Assembly: GCA_902762305.1 (NCBI GenBank)
Contig: CACWNW010000012.1
Coordinates: 1-63,991, forward strand
From: Fibrobacter succinogenes
GTDB lineage: Bacteria > Fibrobacterota > Fibrobacteria > Fibrobacterales > Fibrobacteraceae
Direction: 5' to 3'
Length of the DNA: 63,991 nt
Below the pieces are notes generated by a model. It made no database searches. It worked only from the letters and a program-made list of their open reading frames with translations, and was not told the DNA's origin. The translations under genes and the position numbers were made by a program. This document shows, in pieces, positions 25,403 through 34,709 of this stretch (within the stretch, counting starts at the first letter, position 1; each line of letters begins with the position of its first letter).

Positions 25403-27547
25403 CTAGAAATTAACCGTCACATCGGCGGAGATAATGTTCTTGTCGACAGAAAGTTCTTTGTCTGCCACAGCACCGGTAGCGGCATCCGCCAACACCTTGT
25501 AATCCACGGAGTTCTTCAGGAGACCATAACGGATGGTCACGTAGGACTCGGGAGCAATGCGGAACTTGGGACCAGCAAGGACGAGGACTTCGTCAACCTT
25601 CTGGATAAACCCGCTACCCACCGGGAGACCCGCAATGCCTAAGCCAAGGGCATCCCCCTCAAACTTCTTATTCAAGAGTTGAGCTCCGACCTGGAGACCA
25701 ATCGGGCCCCAAATATCAGCAGTAAGCCCGCCGACAATGCGCTGAGACGAACGCTTCAGGTAGGAATTTTCGGTGGCCTTTTCGTAAGAACCCGAAACTT
25801 CGAGCTTACGTTCTATGGAAGGAACAAGGCGGCCAACATTCACGCCAAGGCCCACGCCAATCGTCGTAAACTTGTTGTCGCTCGCTTCGGCTGTGTACTG
25901 GGAGAAGCGGACATTCAGCGTGATGGCGTCCATCCAATCCGCATCGAGAGATGCCGCAAAGCCCTTACGGTCAGGTGTTGCCAGGCCAAAAGGCAGAGCG
26001 AGGTTCACGGACGGGTCCATCAGAATGAGCGCCTGATTAGCCTCGAGGTTCCTCATGGTATTGGCATCGTAGCCGTTGCGGTAGAAATGGGCAAGCTCGT
26101 AGTTGTTGAATAGCCTGTAGAGGTGATCCTTATTTTCGGAAGAACCCGAACGCACTGTATTCGTGCTCGAAGTCATAATTGTCGCGGCCGTCAGCAGGTC
26201 CGTGTTGTAGACCATGAAGTAGAGGTTTTCGAGGTTGCCCGAGGCAAAGTTCGAAGCCACAGTCTGGTCGGCATCGCCGTAGAGTGCGTTCGCGTTGAAG
26301 ATAATCCCGTTGTTCGTGTAATTCGGAGAAGAAGCAAGTTCGGACCAGAACTCCTTGTCGTTCTGCAAGTAGGAAGCATTCAACTTGAAGCTAAAGCCGG
26401 AGAACGAGCCTTCCACGTAAGGGTTAACATTGAAAGCGGTTCCCTTGGTATCAAAGAAGTGTTCCGTAAATCTTCCATAAGCCGCATCACCTACCGTTTG
26501 CATACTTGTAGCCATATATATGGTACCTTCCAGAGGCCCTGACGCCCCATCCTCCTTGAGAACGTGCTTGACAGGATTTGTGATCTTCATAACATCGGCA
26601 TCAACATTCCACCATGACATGGCATATTCGCCATTCAAGCCAAAGTGCACCGGCAAGCCGGAGAGCAGCTTCTGCGAATCGAATCCCAACTCGGCAGAAA
26701 AGACGCTGTTGTCATCATAAATGATGGTGTCTTTCGAGGGCAAATCGCGAGAACGCGTAGTCTGGCGGCGGTCCAAGGCTCCAACATAGTTCGCGCCAAG
26801 ATTCACGCCAAAGGTGCTGATTCCGGCACGGAGACCGTAAGCGTAGCGGTCTGCCCAGTCGAAGTCAAAGAACACCTGATCGTTCTTCTTGGCCGTGTTA
26901 CGCATACGGGCGCCTGTACCCTGCGCATAGATATCGTCGATAACGCCCACGGCACCGCTATGGAACTCGGCATTCAGGCCCTGCATGAGGCGGCGGGATG
27001 TCGTGTCGAGATTGCGGTAAGAAAGAGCTTCGACGCGATTCTGGCGGAAAATTTCCGGCTCCTGCAGGATTTCGAACTGCGGGGTATTGATGGTGAGCGG
27101 AGAATAGCCGACACGCATATAACCCAAGTTGAAATCGACATGGTTGTTCAAAATCTTGCCATCGTAGCTGAACCAGTGGCCAATAACCGGGTTGTTGTTC
27201 TCGTCCACAGCGCTCTGCCAATCCTTATGGAGGCGCACCTGCACATCGAGGCGGGTCTCGGAAGAAGGCTGGGCGAGGAACCTGAGGTTTACATCGGTAA
27301 AGGCCTGATTTTCCTGAGTAGCAGATTTATCGGTAAACTGCTCGGAAGACGCCATAGAAGTGAGGGCGCCCGCTTTGGCCGTTCCGCTCAGGCGAAGCCC
27401 GAGTATGGCCTTGTTCAAGGAATCCAGTTTCTGCAAGAACGATGTCTGCTTTACGACGACAGCGGAATCTGCTTCGGCGAATGCCGCCGTAGCAGAGAAC
27501 ATGAGCGCGGTCGCAAAAATGAGCGTGGTCTTCTTATTATTCATCAT
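25403..27547 (-). CDS. outer-membrane beta-barrel protein, operon paralogue 1
   Basis: About 714 residues with a signal peptide ending AAFAEA and dense alternating beta strands to a C-terminal ADVTVNF, an outer-membrane barrel signature ending in Phe. Near residues 155-210 it carries GYSPLTINTP, EPEIFRQNR and RLMQGLNAEF. The next gene has the matching YSPLTLFAPD, EPQVFARKR and NLQGVNLQF, so the two are paralogues. GGGAGGGG is too close to the ATG at 27553, so the ATG at 27547 is preferred. It may be a transport or binding barrel; no plug or TonB box is seen. Confidence 0.75.
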   Translation of the reverse strand: MMNNKKTTLIFATALMFSATAAFAEADSAVVVKQTSFLQKLDSLNKAILGLRLSGTAKAGALTSMASSEQFTDKSATQENQAFTDVNLRFLAQPSSETRLDVQVRLHKDWQSAVDENNNPVIGHWFSYDGKILNNHVDFNLGYMRVGYSPLTINTPQFEILQEPEIFRQNRVEALSYRNLDTTSRRLMQGLNAEFHSGAVGVIDDIYAQGTGARMRNTAKKNDQVFFDFDWADRYAYGLRAGISTFGVNLGANYVGALDRRQTTRSRDLPSKDTIIYDDNSVFSAELGFDSQKLLSGLPVHFGLNGEYAMSWWNVDADVMKITNPVKHVLKEDGASGPLEGTIYMATSMQTVGDAAYGRFTEHFFDTKGTAFNVNPYVEGSFSGFSFKLNASYLQNDKEFWSELASSPNYTNNGIIFNANALYGDADQTVASNFASGNLENLYFMVYNTDLLTAATIMTSSTNTVRSGSSENKDHLYRLFNNYELAHFYRNGYDANTMRNLEANQALILMDPSVNLALPFGLATPDRKGFAASLDADWMDAITLNVRFSQYTAEASDNKFTTIGVGLGVNVGRLVPSIERKLEVSGSYEKATENSYLKRSSQRIVGGLTADIWGPIGLQVGAQLLNKKFEGDALGLGIAGLPVGSGFIQKVDEVLVLAGPKFRIAPESYVTIRYGLLKNSVDYKVLADAATGAVADKELSVDKNIISADVTVNF

Positions 27548-27562
27548 TTTCATCCCCTCCCA

Positions 27563-29929
27563 TTAAAATTCCACGTTAATGGAGGCTTCAACAATAAATT
27601 GTGAGAACTTGCTGGTAAACTCGTTTTCCCAAACGTAACTATGCTTTTTAGTTTCTTTATCATAGGTATCACCAGCATAATCCGGCAGGTTCACAGCCTC
27701 ATCGGCATTCCCAAGTGAGGTATTATAGGTGTTGTTTACCGATATCATACCCATGTTCAAGGAGAGCCAGGAGTGCTTGTCGAGCGAATAGTCGGCACCG
27801 ACCATCCACTGCATCTGTGTACCCTTGACTAGCGGAGCAATCGGAGCGATAGCGGCATAATCCGTAACGCTCTGCTTCTGCTGGGTGCTGTTCATATGCA
27901 TGCTCACCATCTGGAAACCAGCGGTAAGGCCGAGGCGCGGCAGGTACTGTACGTAGAACCCGGCATTGAGGAATTCCGTCTTCATTTCGGCCTTGCCGGG
28001 AGCCGGGACACCGAGAAGGGCATAAATAGCCGGGTCATATTCCAAGCTACGCTCGGAATGGCGGTAAGAGAGGCTTAATTCGAGCGGTCTAGAGAAACCG
28101 AGCACCTTGAACACGTCGGCCTTCAATCCGCCACCGTATTCCATATACGCGACATTCTTAAAGCCATAAAGCGGAGAGGTCTGCGAGAAGGCGCCAAACA
28201 GGGCCTGGGCTTCAAACCAATCCCCCATGTTGCCGATTAAAGTCGCGCGACCGCCCGTACGGTTTGCCGTAGCCAAGCCATTCGGAAGAATCATCTGGAT
28301 TGCAGGATCGGCCATCGCGTTCAAGAGAGCAATCTGCGCCTTGGAATAGACGTTTCCTGTCCAGGAGTTCTTGTTATACGGGGCAATGTTGTAGCTCTGG
28401 GACTGTTTATCTGGATTATTGAAAGCCTTGTCATCGGTCCTCATTTCACGCGACACCGGAGCGAACTTCGGAGCGAAATTGTAGAGGGCGTCGAAGGTGG
28501 AGTAAAGCGGGGAATTCACGCTATACTTGACAGTCAAACCATCAAAGTCGGAATTCAAGATGCGCTGGGCAAAGAACTTGGGCGACTGAGCAAGGTTGTT
28601 GAACCAGAGGCTATCGTTCCTGATTACATCACCAACTATGCGGATGCTCCAATCGGAGGCCTTAAAGCCAGCATTGATGTTCGCGTTGATGGCCAAGCCG
28701 TTATCGGATTCGGTCTTCCGTTCCATCTTGAATTCACCCGTAACAGGATCGAGCGCGAAGTATTCGTCCGCAGAGAAAGCACCATCACCATTAACGTCCA
28801 GGGGCACAGCATCCTTAGCGTCGGCACTCGGATGAACGGGCTCCGGAGCCCTCTTAACCTGATCCATCGACAAGGCGGCTTCGGCCGTAAAGTCCAAGAT
28901 GAGGCTCTTGCTGCCTACGATGCCAGCGATATCGCCGCCCAAACGGCCAGCAGAGACAAGAGTCTTCTGCGGGTCGAGTTCGAACGGATTGATATCATCA
29001 ATCTTGTAAGGGTCAGTTGCATCCAATGTCAATTGACCGCTGGTGTTAGCATGGCGATAGGTGTAAGTGTAACTATCTTCGTTATCGAAGATGTACATCG
29101 CTGTCAACCCCACGTAGAGGTTCTTGTCGAGCGGCAACAGTTCGAAGTTTCCTGCCACAAGGAACTTGTCGGTATTAGAAGCCTGCGTCATCCCCGGAAG
29201 GGTGTTATCCGAAATAACACCGCCTTCAGAACTGACAGGAAGGATATTGCCTTCGGCACCGGTAAGGTCGAGTGCCTGGGCACGGTTCAGTCTCGCGAAG
29301 ATACCTTCGGCACGTACTTGCCCGAGAGATTCGCTCAAGTCTGCACGGAACTGCAGGTTCACACCCTGGAGGTTTCTCTGGTTCCCCTCAAGGAGCTGCT
29401 GCTTTTCGGCCATGTGACGCTTGCGGGCAAACACCTGGGGTTCATACAAGATGTCGACATCCGGGGCGAACAACGTGAGCGGAGAATACTGCTGACGGAA
29501 ATCACCCACAGTCCAGTAGAAGTTGTTGCCAATCTGGCCCTCGACATTGATCCAGGGAACTGCGATAAACTTCGCGGCAGAGGCGAAGTAATCCTGCATG
29601 CCCGCATAAAGGCGGAGCATGGCGTTTGCTCGGACACTTTCCCACGGGCGGAAACCAAAGTTAAAGTCCGCAGTCACAAACTCAACCCTTTCCACATCGG
29701 GCATAGGGACCTGACCGTAGCGGTTTTGAGAAGTACCGAAATCAGATGTCTGCGCGACACCACGAATAGCACCTGTAACTTCGAGGCCACGGTGTGCGTT
29801 GGTAGAATCGACCTTGCTCGCTATCTTGTCCTGATTGTCGGCCACAGAAGCTGCAGCGACACCGGCCGTGAGCGCAAGGACACTCAAAGTTCTAGTCATC
29901 ATTTTTGAAGCACTTTTGTTGAAAATCAT
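27563..29929 (-). CDS. outer-membrane beta-barrel protein, operon paralogue 2
   Basis: A 788-residue exported protein (leader SVLALTAGVAAASVA) made almost wholly of amphipathic beta strands and ending EASINVEF. It shares the YSPLT...EPQVF block with its downstream neighbour. An acidic stretch around residues 375-400 (DVNGDGAFSADEYFALD) matches an EF-hand or dockerin-like calcium loop inside an extracellular loop. It lies in the middle of the six-gene operon, 15 nt from the next gene. It probably sits in the outer membrane; its substrate is unknown. Confidence 0.75.
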   Translation of the reverse strand: MIFNKSASKMMTRTLSVLALTAGVAAASVADNQDKIASKVDSTNAHRGLEVTGAIRGVAQTSDFGTSQNRYGQVPMPDVERVEFVTADFNFGFRPWESVRANAMLRLYAGMQDYFASAAKFIAVPWINVEGQIGNNFYWTVGDFRQQYSPLTLFAPDVDILYEPQVFARKRHMAEKQQLLEGNQRNLQGVNLQFRADLSESLGQVRAEGIFARLNRAQALDLTGAEGNILPVSSEGGVISDNTLPGMTQASNTDKFLVAGNFELLPLDKNLYVGLTAMYIFDNEDSYTYTYRHANTSGQLTLDATDPYKIDDINPFELDPQKTLVSAGRLGGDIAGIVGSKSLILDFTAEAALSMDQVKRAPEPVHPSADAKDAVPLDVNGDGAFSADEYFALDPVTGEFKMERKTESDNGLAINANINAGFKASDWSIRIVGDVIRNDSLWFNNLAQSPKFFAQRILNSDFDGLTVKYSVNSPLYSTFDALYNFAPKFAPVSREMRTDDKAFNNPDKQSQSYNIAPYNKNSWTGNVYSKAQIALLNAMADPAIQMILPNGLATANRTGGRATLIGNMGDWFEAQALFGAFSQTSPLYGFKNVAYMEYGGGLKADVFKVLGFSRPLELSLSYRHSERSLEYDPAIYALLGVPAPGKAEMKTEFLNAGFYVQYLPRLGLTAGFQMVSMHMNSTQQKQSVTDYAAIAPIAPLVKGTQMQWMVGADYSLDKHSWLSLNMGMISVNNTYNTSLGNADEAVNLPDYAGDTYDKETKKHSYVWENEFTSKFSQFIVEASINVEF

Positions 29930-29947
29930 ACTCTTATCGCGCCTCCA

Positions 29948-32506
29948 TTAGAACCATACTTTAGTTTCGGCGTAGATGTAATGGCCCTGCCAGTCATTGT
30001 CAGGCACAGTCTCGTCGGAATGGGTAGCCCACTTGTAGCGGACATGGATACCGGCACGGTCGGCAAAGTTCCAGTCGAAACCGAGGCCGAGTGCCGTTTC
30101 AAGATAGTTGATAGGAGTCTTGCGGTAGGACGCCAAGTTCACATTTTTGAAGTAGTCCTTTGTTTTATCCAGGCCATTATCGATGTTGTCGATAATGTAG
30201 CCGTATTCCGAGCGGAACGTTTCGAGACCGAGGATACCGACGAGGTGGAAGGTCGGCGTCACCGCGATGGCGGGTTCAAGCTGACCGTAGAAGCTCCACA
30301 GAAGCATGTCCTTCTGGGATTCGCTGTAGGCAATCGGAGCGATAGTCTTCGAAACACCGGAAATGGAGGCGTAGCCACTCATCACGATGTTCCTATCGGT
30401 ACCAAACCAGTGGCCGATATCATAACCACCCGCGAGAGAGAGGTAGCTAGACCACTTGGTGTGGCTCGGAACAACAGAATCCCTAACCTGCTCAGCATTT
30501 TCGTAAGCAACGAAGGTTTCCCACATTTCCCAGGTACCGCCACGGAGGCCACCCTGCTGACGGGTCATCTTGATACCCGGGGTGAGCACACCGGCACGTT
30601 CCACATAGCCATTGGCATTGGCGTTACCGGAGTCGGCCCAGAAGAGCGGCTTGTGCTTGGTCCAGGAGTTCGTAGATTCCCAGAGGTTACGGCCATTCAG
30701 ACGGTAATTGAAGAGAAGGACATCATTGCCTTCCTCAACTTGGCTATGCAAGCCGTACTGGATATCGAGGTGACCACGATTGAATTCCGGTTCAATCTTC
30801 AGGTTGATACCCGCCATGTTGGGGGTGTAGCGCATGGAACCGGCATTGAGAGAGAACTCATCCTTTCGCCAAGCCAAGAAGCGCGAGGGGTTAGACATGG
30901 AGAACGGAGAGTAGAAGTTCTTCTGGAGGAAGATGGCTTCGAGAGTCATCGGCCAGCCTTCGAGGTACTTGCTCTGAGCCTTCACGTACACACCGACCTG
31001 CGGGATATTCCATACAGATTCGTAGGAGTTCTTCTGGTATCCGCCATTAGTAGACAAGGCACCCACACCCTTGAAGAACTTGAGGGAATCCGTCATGCTC
31101 AAGGCCACATCAGCCATAAGGTAGAATTTCGGAGTAATATTGCCCTTGAAGTCGACAGATGCCACATGCGTATTCATGATGGTCGGGTCGACACTCATCT
31201 TCTCGTACTGGCTATAGAATTCGTTTTCATAGATGACAGCCTCGTCAAAGACGACGCTCATATAGTTGATACCGACCGAGAGGTTGTCCGCAATCTTGTT
31301 CTTCGCAATGCGGCCATGGTAGACGGCGCCACGGAAATCGTAGTCACCGGACATTTCGAGTTCACCCTGCAGACCACCGTACATGCGCAAGCCATCGCGC
31401 GTACCGATGTCCATGTCGGCCGGCTGGGAAATCATCGCCTGTGCGGTAAGGTCGAACGGGAGCTGGTAAACGCTCATGAACACGCCACCGAAGCTTCTGT
31501 TGGTCCAGAATGCACGGCCACCTTCCTTAACCGGCTTGAACACTTTTTCCTTGTAGTAAGTGCTCACAGTCTTTTCGTCTTCGAAGGTTTCGTACACCCA
31601 ACCGAAGCGGGGCATGGTCTCGCGTTCCCACATGGTAAGCGGAGAAGAGTTCGCCCAGATAACACCACCCGCCGTGACATAGGCACCGAACACGCCAGCG
31701 CGGATATCGACACCGAAGTTCATCTCTTCGTCAATCGTAGAGGAGTAGTAGTCGGTAGAGTGGTCGAACAGCACGCGTTCGTTAGACGTGGGTACGTTCG
31801 TCGGCTGAGAACCGAGATTGTTGGAGAAGAAGCCCGAGAGGTCGAACGGGAACGTGAGGTTCGTCCAGAGGGTCATGTAGGAGTTCGGCATCGCAACGAT
31901 GTTCGCCTTAAACATAGCGTCGACCGAGGTACGAGCCTTATCGGAAGCAAAGAGTTCGGAAGCTTCCGGATAGCGGAAGTCCTTTACACGGAAGGCCATG
32001 AAACCAGAAACCGCGAGAGGAGCGTCATCCTTGCCCATGAGCGTGGATTCCATGTTCTCGGCAAGGTTATCCACATTGCCTTCGGCAATTTCGAGCTGCT
32101 TTTCAGCGGAAAGTGTCGCGGGAGCATCGACCACGGCTGCAGGTACAGACGCAGGGGCAGCAGAAGCGAATTCCTTCTTGGGAGCTTCCTCGGGTGCCGG
32201 TTCGGCGGCGGCTTCTTCAACCGGAGCGGGTTCTTCGACAGCAGCCTCTTCTACCGGGGCAGCTTCTTCAGCAGGAGCAGATTCTTCTGGGGCAGCGGCT
32301 TCCTCTACGGGAGCGGCCTCTTCGGCAGGGGCAGCTTCTTCGGTTGCCGCACTTTCCATTTCACTAGAAGCCTCTTCGGCGGGGGCTACAGTCTCTTCCA
32401 CCGCTTCGGTCTCGGGAGCGCTGGCATCCAGTGCATCCTCAGATTCCTGAGCAAAAGCGAGGGAAGAGCAAAGCAAAGTCGTAAAGAGTAACGGTAATTT
32501 ACGCAT
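29948..32506 (-). CDS. outer-membrane beta-barrel protein with Ala/Glu/Pro-rich N-terminus, operon paralogue 3
   Basis: An 852-residue protein. After the signal peptide, residues ~25-115 are almost only Ala, Glu, Pro and Val in AEEAAPVEEAA-type repeats, long enough to span part of the periplasm. The rest is barrel-like and ends HYIYAETKVWF. The motif NSSPLTMWERE near residue 285 recalls the YSPLT block of the two downstream barrels. AAGAGG precedes the ATG at 32506. The tail could contact peptidoglycan or an energising complex, but this is speculation. Confidence 0.75.
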   Translation of the reverse strand: MRKLPLLFTTLLCSSLAFAQESEDALDASAPETEAVEETVAPAEEASSEMESAATEEAAPAEEAAPVEEAAAPEESAPAEEAAPVEEAAVEEPAPVEEAAAEPAPEEAPKKEFASAAPASVPAAVVDAPATLSAEKQLEIAEGNVDNLAENMESTLMGKDDAPLAVSGFMAFRVKDFRYPEASELFASDKARTSVDAMFKANIVAMPNSYMTLWTNLTFPFDLSGFFSNNLGSQPTNVPTSNERVLFDHSTDYYSSTIDEEMNFGVDIRAGVFGAYVTAGGVIWANSSPLTMWERETMPRFGWVYETFEDEKTVSTYYKEKVFKPVKEGGRAFWTNRSFGGVFMSVYQLPFDLTAQAMISQPADMDIGTRDGLRMYGGLQGELEMSGDYDFRGAVYHGRIAKNKIADNLSVGINYMSVVFDEAVIYENEFYSQYEKMSVDPTIMNTHVASVDFKGNITPKFYLMADVALSMTDSLKFFKGVGALSTNGGYQKNSYESVWNIPQVGVYVKAQSKYLEGWPMTLEAIFLQKNFYSPFSMSNPSRFLAWRKDEFSLNAGSMRYTPNMAGINLKIEPEFNRGHLDIQYGLHSQVEEGNDVLLFNYRLNGRNLWESTNSWTKHKPLFWADSGNANANGYVERAGVLTPGIKMTRQQGGLRGGTWEMWETFVAYENAEQVRDSVVPSHTKWSSYLSLAGGYDIGHWFGTDRNIVMSGYASISGVSKTIAPIAYSESQKDMLLWSFYGQLEPAIAVTPTFHLVGILGLETFRSEYGYIIDNIDNGLDKTKDYFKNVNLASYRKTPINYLETALGLGFDWNFADRAGIHVRYKWATHSDETVPDNDWQGHYIYAETKVWF

Positions 32507-32515
32507 GAGGACCTC

Positions 32516-33253
32516 TTAAATTGCGTTGCGGAACGGGTAGTTAGCCGGGCCTTCGTAAGGCTTGCCGTGCTTCTTGATTACGATATCGTCAATCCAGACC
32601 TTGAAGGACTCGTTCTCGTCCTTGCGGACTTCGAGACGGAAGCCCTTGAAGTTCGACCAGGCAAACGGGAGCATCACTTCGCGAGTGTTCTTGGCATCCC
32701 AGTACACGCCGGTCATGCCGAAAAGCTTGAGGGGAATGCTAAAATGCTTCCATTCCGTGGTAATTTCACCGAGGCTCTTGGAACGGAGTTTGACCTGCAG
32801 GGATTCACCATTGCTCTTCACGCCGTCATCGACGAGCACGAACAGGGCGTTTTCGCCACCCTGGGCACCCTTGATCCAGAACTCGAGGACGCCTTCTTCC
32901 AGGTACGGGGTCAGGTCCACGGAACCGGCGATACAGATGGCCACACCGGAATAGTCGCTTGCGATAAGCTCGATCTCCATGGAAAGGGCTCCTTCCATAG
33001 CGTACTTATCCGTGAGGACCGGTTCGGGGTTTTCGCGCGGATACTGGTAGGTATATCCACCGCCACGGGGAATGGCTTCACGCATAACGACGCTCACCAC
33101 GTCCTTGTCGGGGCGGAACTGTTTGGCCTCGCGCGTGACGAAGCGGGAATTATCTCTATCCCTGTAATCGCTGAATGAAGCAAAGGAGAAAGACGCAAGA
33201 AGAAGCGAGCCCACGGCGCACTTCCAGATGATGGTCTGCAGATGTGATTTCAT
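32516..33253 (-). CDS. exported carbohydrate-binding-like beta-sandwich protein, first gene of operon
   Basis: A 245-residue exported protein (leader GSLLLASFSFASF). Residues ~75-230 look like a CBM/galactose-binding jelly roll: YSGVAICIAGSVDL, GVLEFWIKGAQGG, WKHFSIPLKLFG and FKVWIDDIVIKK, the last being the usual final strand of CBM11/CIA30-like modules. The ATG at 33253 is used; the longer frame begins with TTG. It starts the operon whose products are otherwise outer-membrane or surface proteins, so it is probably their periplasmic or surface glycan-binding partner. Confidence 0.7.
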   Translation of the reverse strand: MKSHLQTIIWKCAVGSLLLASFSFASFSDYRDRDNSRFVTREAKQFRPDKDVVSVVMREAIPRGGGYTYQYPRENPEPVLTDKYAMEGALSMEIELIASDYSGVAICIAGSVDLTPYLEEGVLEFWIKGAQGGENALFVLVDDGVKSNGESLQVKLRSKSLGEITTEWKHFSIPLKLFGMTGVYWDAKNTREVMLPFAWSNFKGFRLEVRKDENESFKVWIDDIVIKKHGKPYEGPANYPFRNAI

Positions 33254-33502
33254 AAGGTACAAAATCTCCAAATTCGATGGCTTACAATATAACTTGTTTT
33301 TTGGACATTGTACTGCATCTTTTCTTGAAAAAACGGATACAAAGGTGAAATCACCGGAAAAAAAGTGTTAAATAACATGTTTTTTTGATTTTTTGCAAAT
33401 TATCACTCGTTTACTATCGTAACCGAATTATTTTAAAAACACTTTCCCACAAGGGCGAATATGTCTAAATTTCAGTATAGAACAACCAACGACAGGTAAC
33501 CC

Positions 33503-34681
33503 ATGCTTTTTTACAAACCCATTATCGCTTTATCGGCCATATTTCTTCTCGCAAGCTGCAATTCCGGCAGCGGAGCCTTGAACAGGGCTGTTGATGATGA
33601 TGATGACAAGAAAGTCGTAACCCACCCGGCTGTCGACTATTCCAAGGGCCGCGCCATGAACCAGAGGCTCGGTCACGGCATCAACCTCGGCAATTCCTGG
33701 GAATCCGCAGGCACCGGCGCCCATCCGGATTGCGGCTGGGGCAACTGCATCCAGGACGAAGACTTCCAGATTATCAAGGACGCTGGTTTCAACTCCGTAC
33801 GCATTCCCGTACGCTGGGAACAGGACGTCGACGTGAACGGCGTCATCGACCCGATACGCCTTGCCGGAGTCAAGGAAGATATCGCGATTGCGCATAGCAA
33901 AGGGCTTGCCGTTATCGTAAACTTCCACCATCACATGAACATGAACTATGCCGCCGTCAATGCCGAAAAGGATTCCGCAAACTACAAGGAAGAACTGGCA
34001 AAATTCTCCAGCATGTGGACCCAAGTGGCAACGGCCCTGAACGAATTCCCCGACAGCCTGCTCGTGTTCGAAATCATGAACGAACCGCACGACATTAAGA
34101 AAAAAGCCTTCGTGAACGAAATCATGCTTGCCGGATACAACGCCATCCGCGCCGTGACCCTGACCAAGACCATCATGTTCGAAGCCAATGGTTACTCCAA
34201 GTTCGGCGCCATCAAGCAGCTCGACCTGCCCCAGGACGGCAACATCATCGCAAGCGGACACTACTACGAACCCTACGAGTTTACCCACCAGGGAACCGCA
34301 GATATGTACAAGTGCGGCGCAGAAATCACAAGTTCAAACTTGAGCCAGATCGCCAAGGACTTCAAGTCGTACGTCGACTCCGCCAAGGTGTACTTCCCCG
34401 ACATAGACGGCAAGCACAGCGTGCCTCTGAACATGGGTGAATTCGGCGCCATCGGACGCACGGGTTCCTTCTGCAACAGCAAGGCCCCCAGCGAAGCCAT
34501 GCGCGCCCAGTGGACAAGCTACGTCATCAGGGCAGCCGAGAGCTACGGCATCAGCTGGCACTACTGGGCTTACGGGAAAACCAGCGGTTTCCAGGCATAC
34601 AACCAGGATGACGGCGAATGGTTCCCCGAAATGAAGAAGGTGTTCGACTCCTTCACGAGCAATCCGTTCCCCACCCTATAA
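33503..34681 (+). CDS. GH5 endoglucanase-type lipoprotein
   Basis: A 392-residue lipoprotein (lipobox LASC, Cys19) with a run of five Asp in the linker. The GH5 barrel covers ~48-385: GHGINLGNSWES at strand 1, NSVRIPVRWEQ, VNFHHHMN, acid/base Glu194 in FEIMNEPHD and nucleophile Glu313 in LNMGEFGAIG. This pattern is typical of GH5 beta-1,4-glucanases acting on cellulose, xyloglucan or mannan. It is transcribed divergently from the outer-membrane operon across about 250 bp, which suggests linked regulation. It overlaps no other gene and ends 28 bp from lpxA. Confidence 0.92.
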   Translation: MLFYKPIIALSAIFLLASCNSGSGALNRAVDDDDDKKVVTHPAVDYSKGRAMNQRLGHGINLGNSWESAGTGAHPDCGWGNCIQDEDFQIIKDAGFNSVRIPVRWEQDVDVNGVIDPIRLAGVKEDIAIAHSKGLAVIVNFHHHMNMNYAAVNAEKDSANYKEELAKFSSMWTQVATALNEFPDSLLVFEIMNEPHDIKKKAFVNEIMLAGYNAIRAVTLTKTIMFEANGYSKFGAIKQLDLPQDGNIIASGHYYEPYEFTHQGTADMYKCGAEITSSNLSQIAKDFKSYVDSAKVYFPDIDGKHSVPLNMGEFGAIGRTGSFCNSKAPSEAMRAQWTSYVIRAAESYGISWHYWAYGKTSGFQAYNQDDGEWFPEMKKVFDSFTSNPFPTL

Positions 34682-34709
34682 AATTGTATCGGGTTACCCC
34701 CGCTTGGAA

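Noticed and set aside
26645-27604. 319-codon plus-strand frame opposite the first outer-membrane barrel
   Set aside because: It has no domain or ribosome site and conflicts with a gene that has a leader and C-terminal barrel signature.
29981-32491. 836-codon open frame opposite an outer-membrane protein gene
   Set aside because: It is antisense to the gene at 29948-32506, has no ribosome site, leader or domain, and is rich in His, Arg and Val as expected for the complement of this codon usage.
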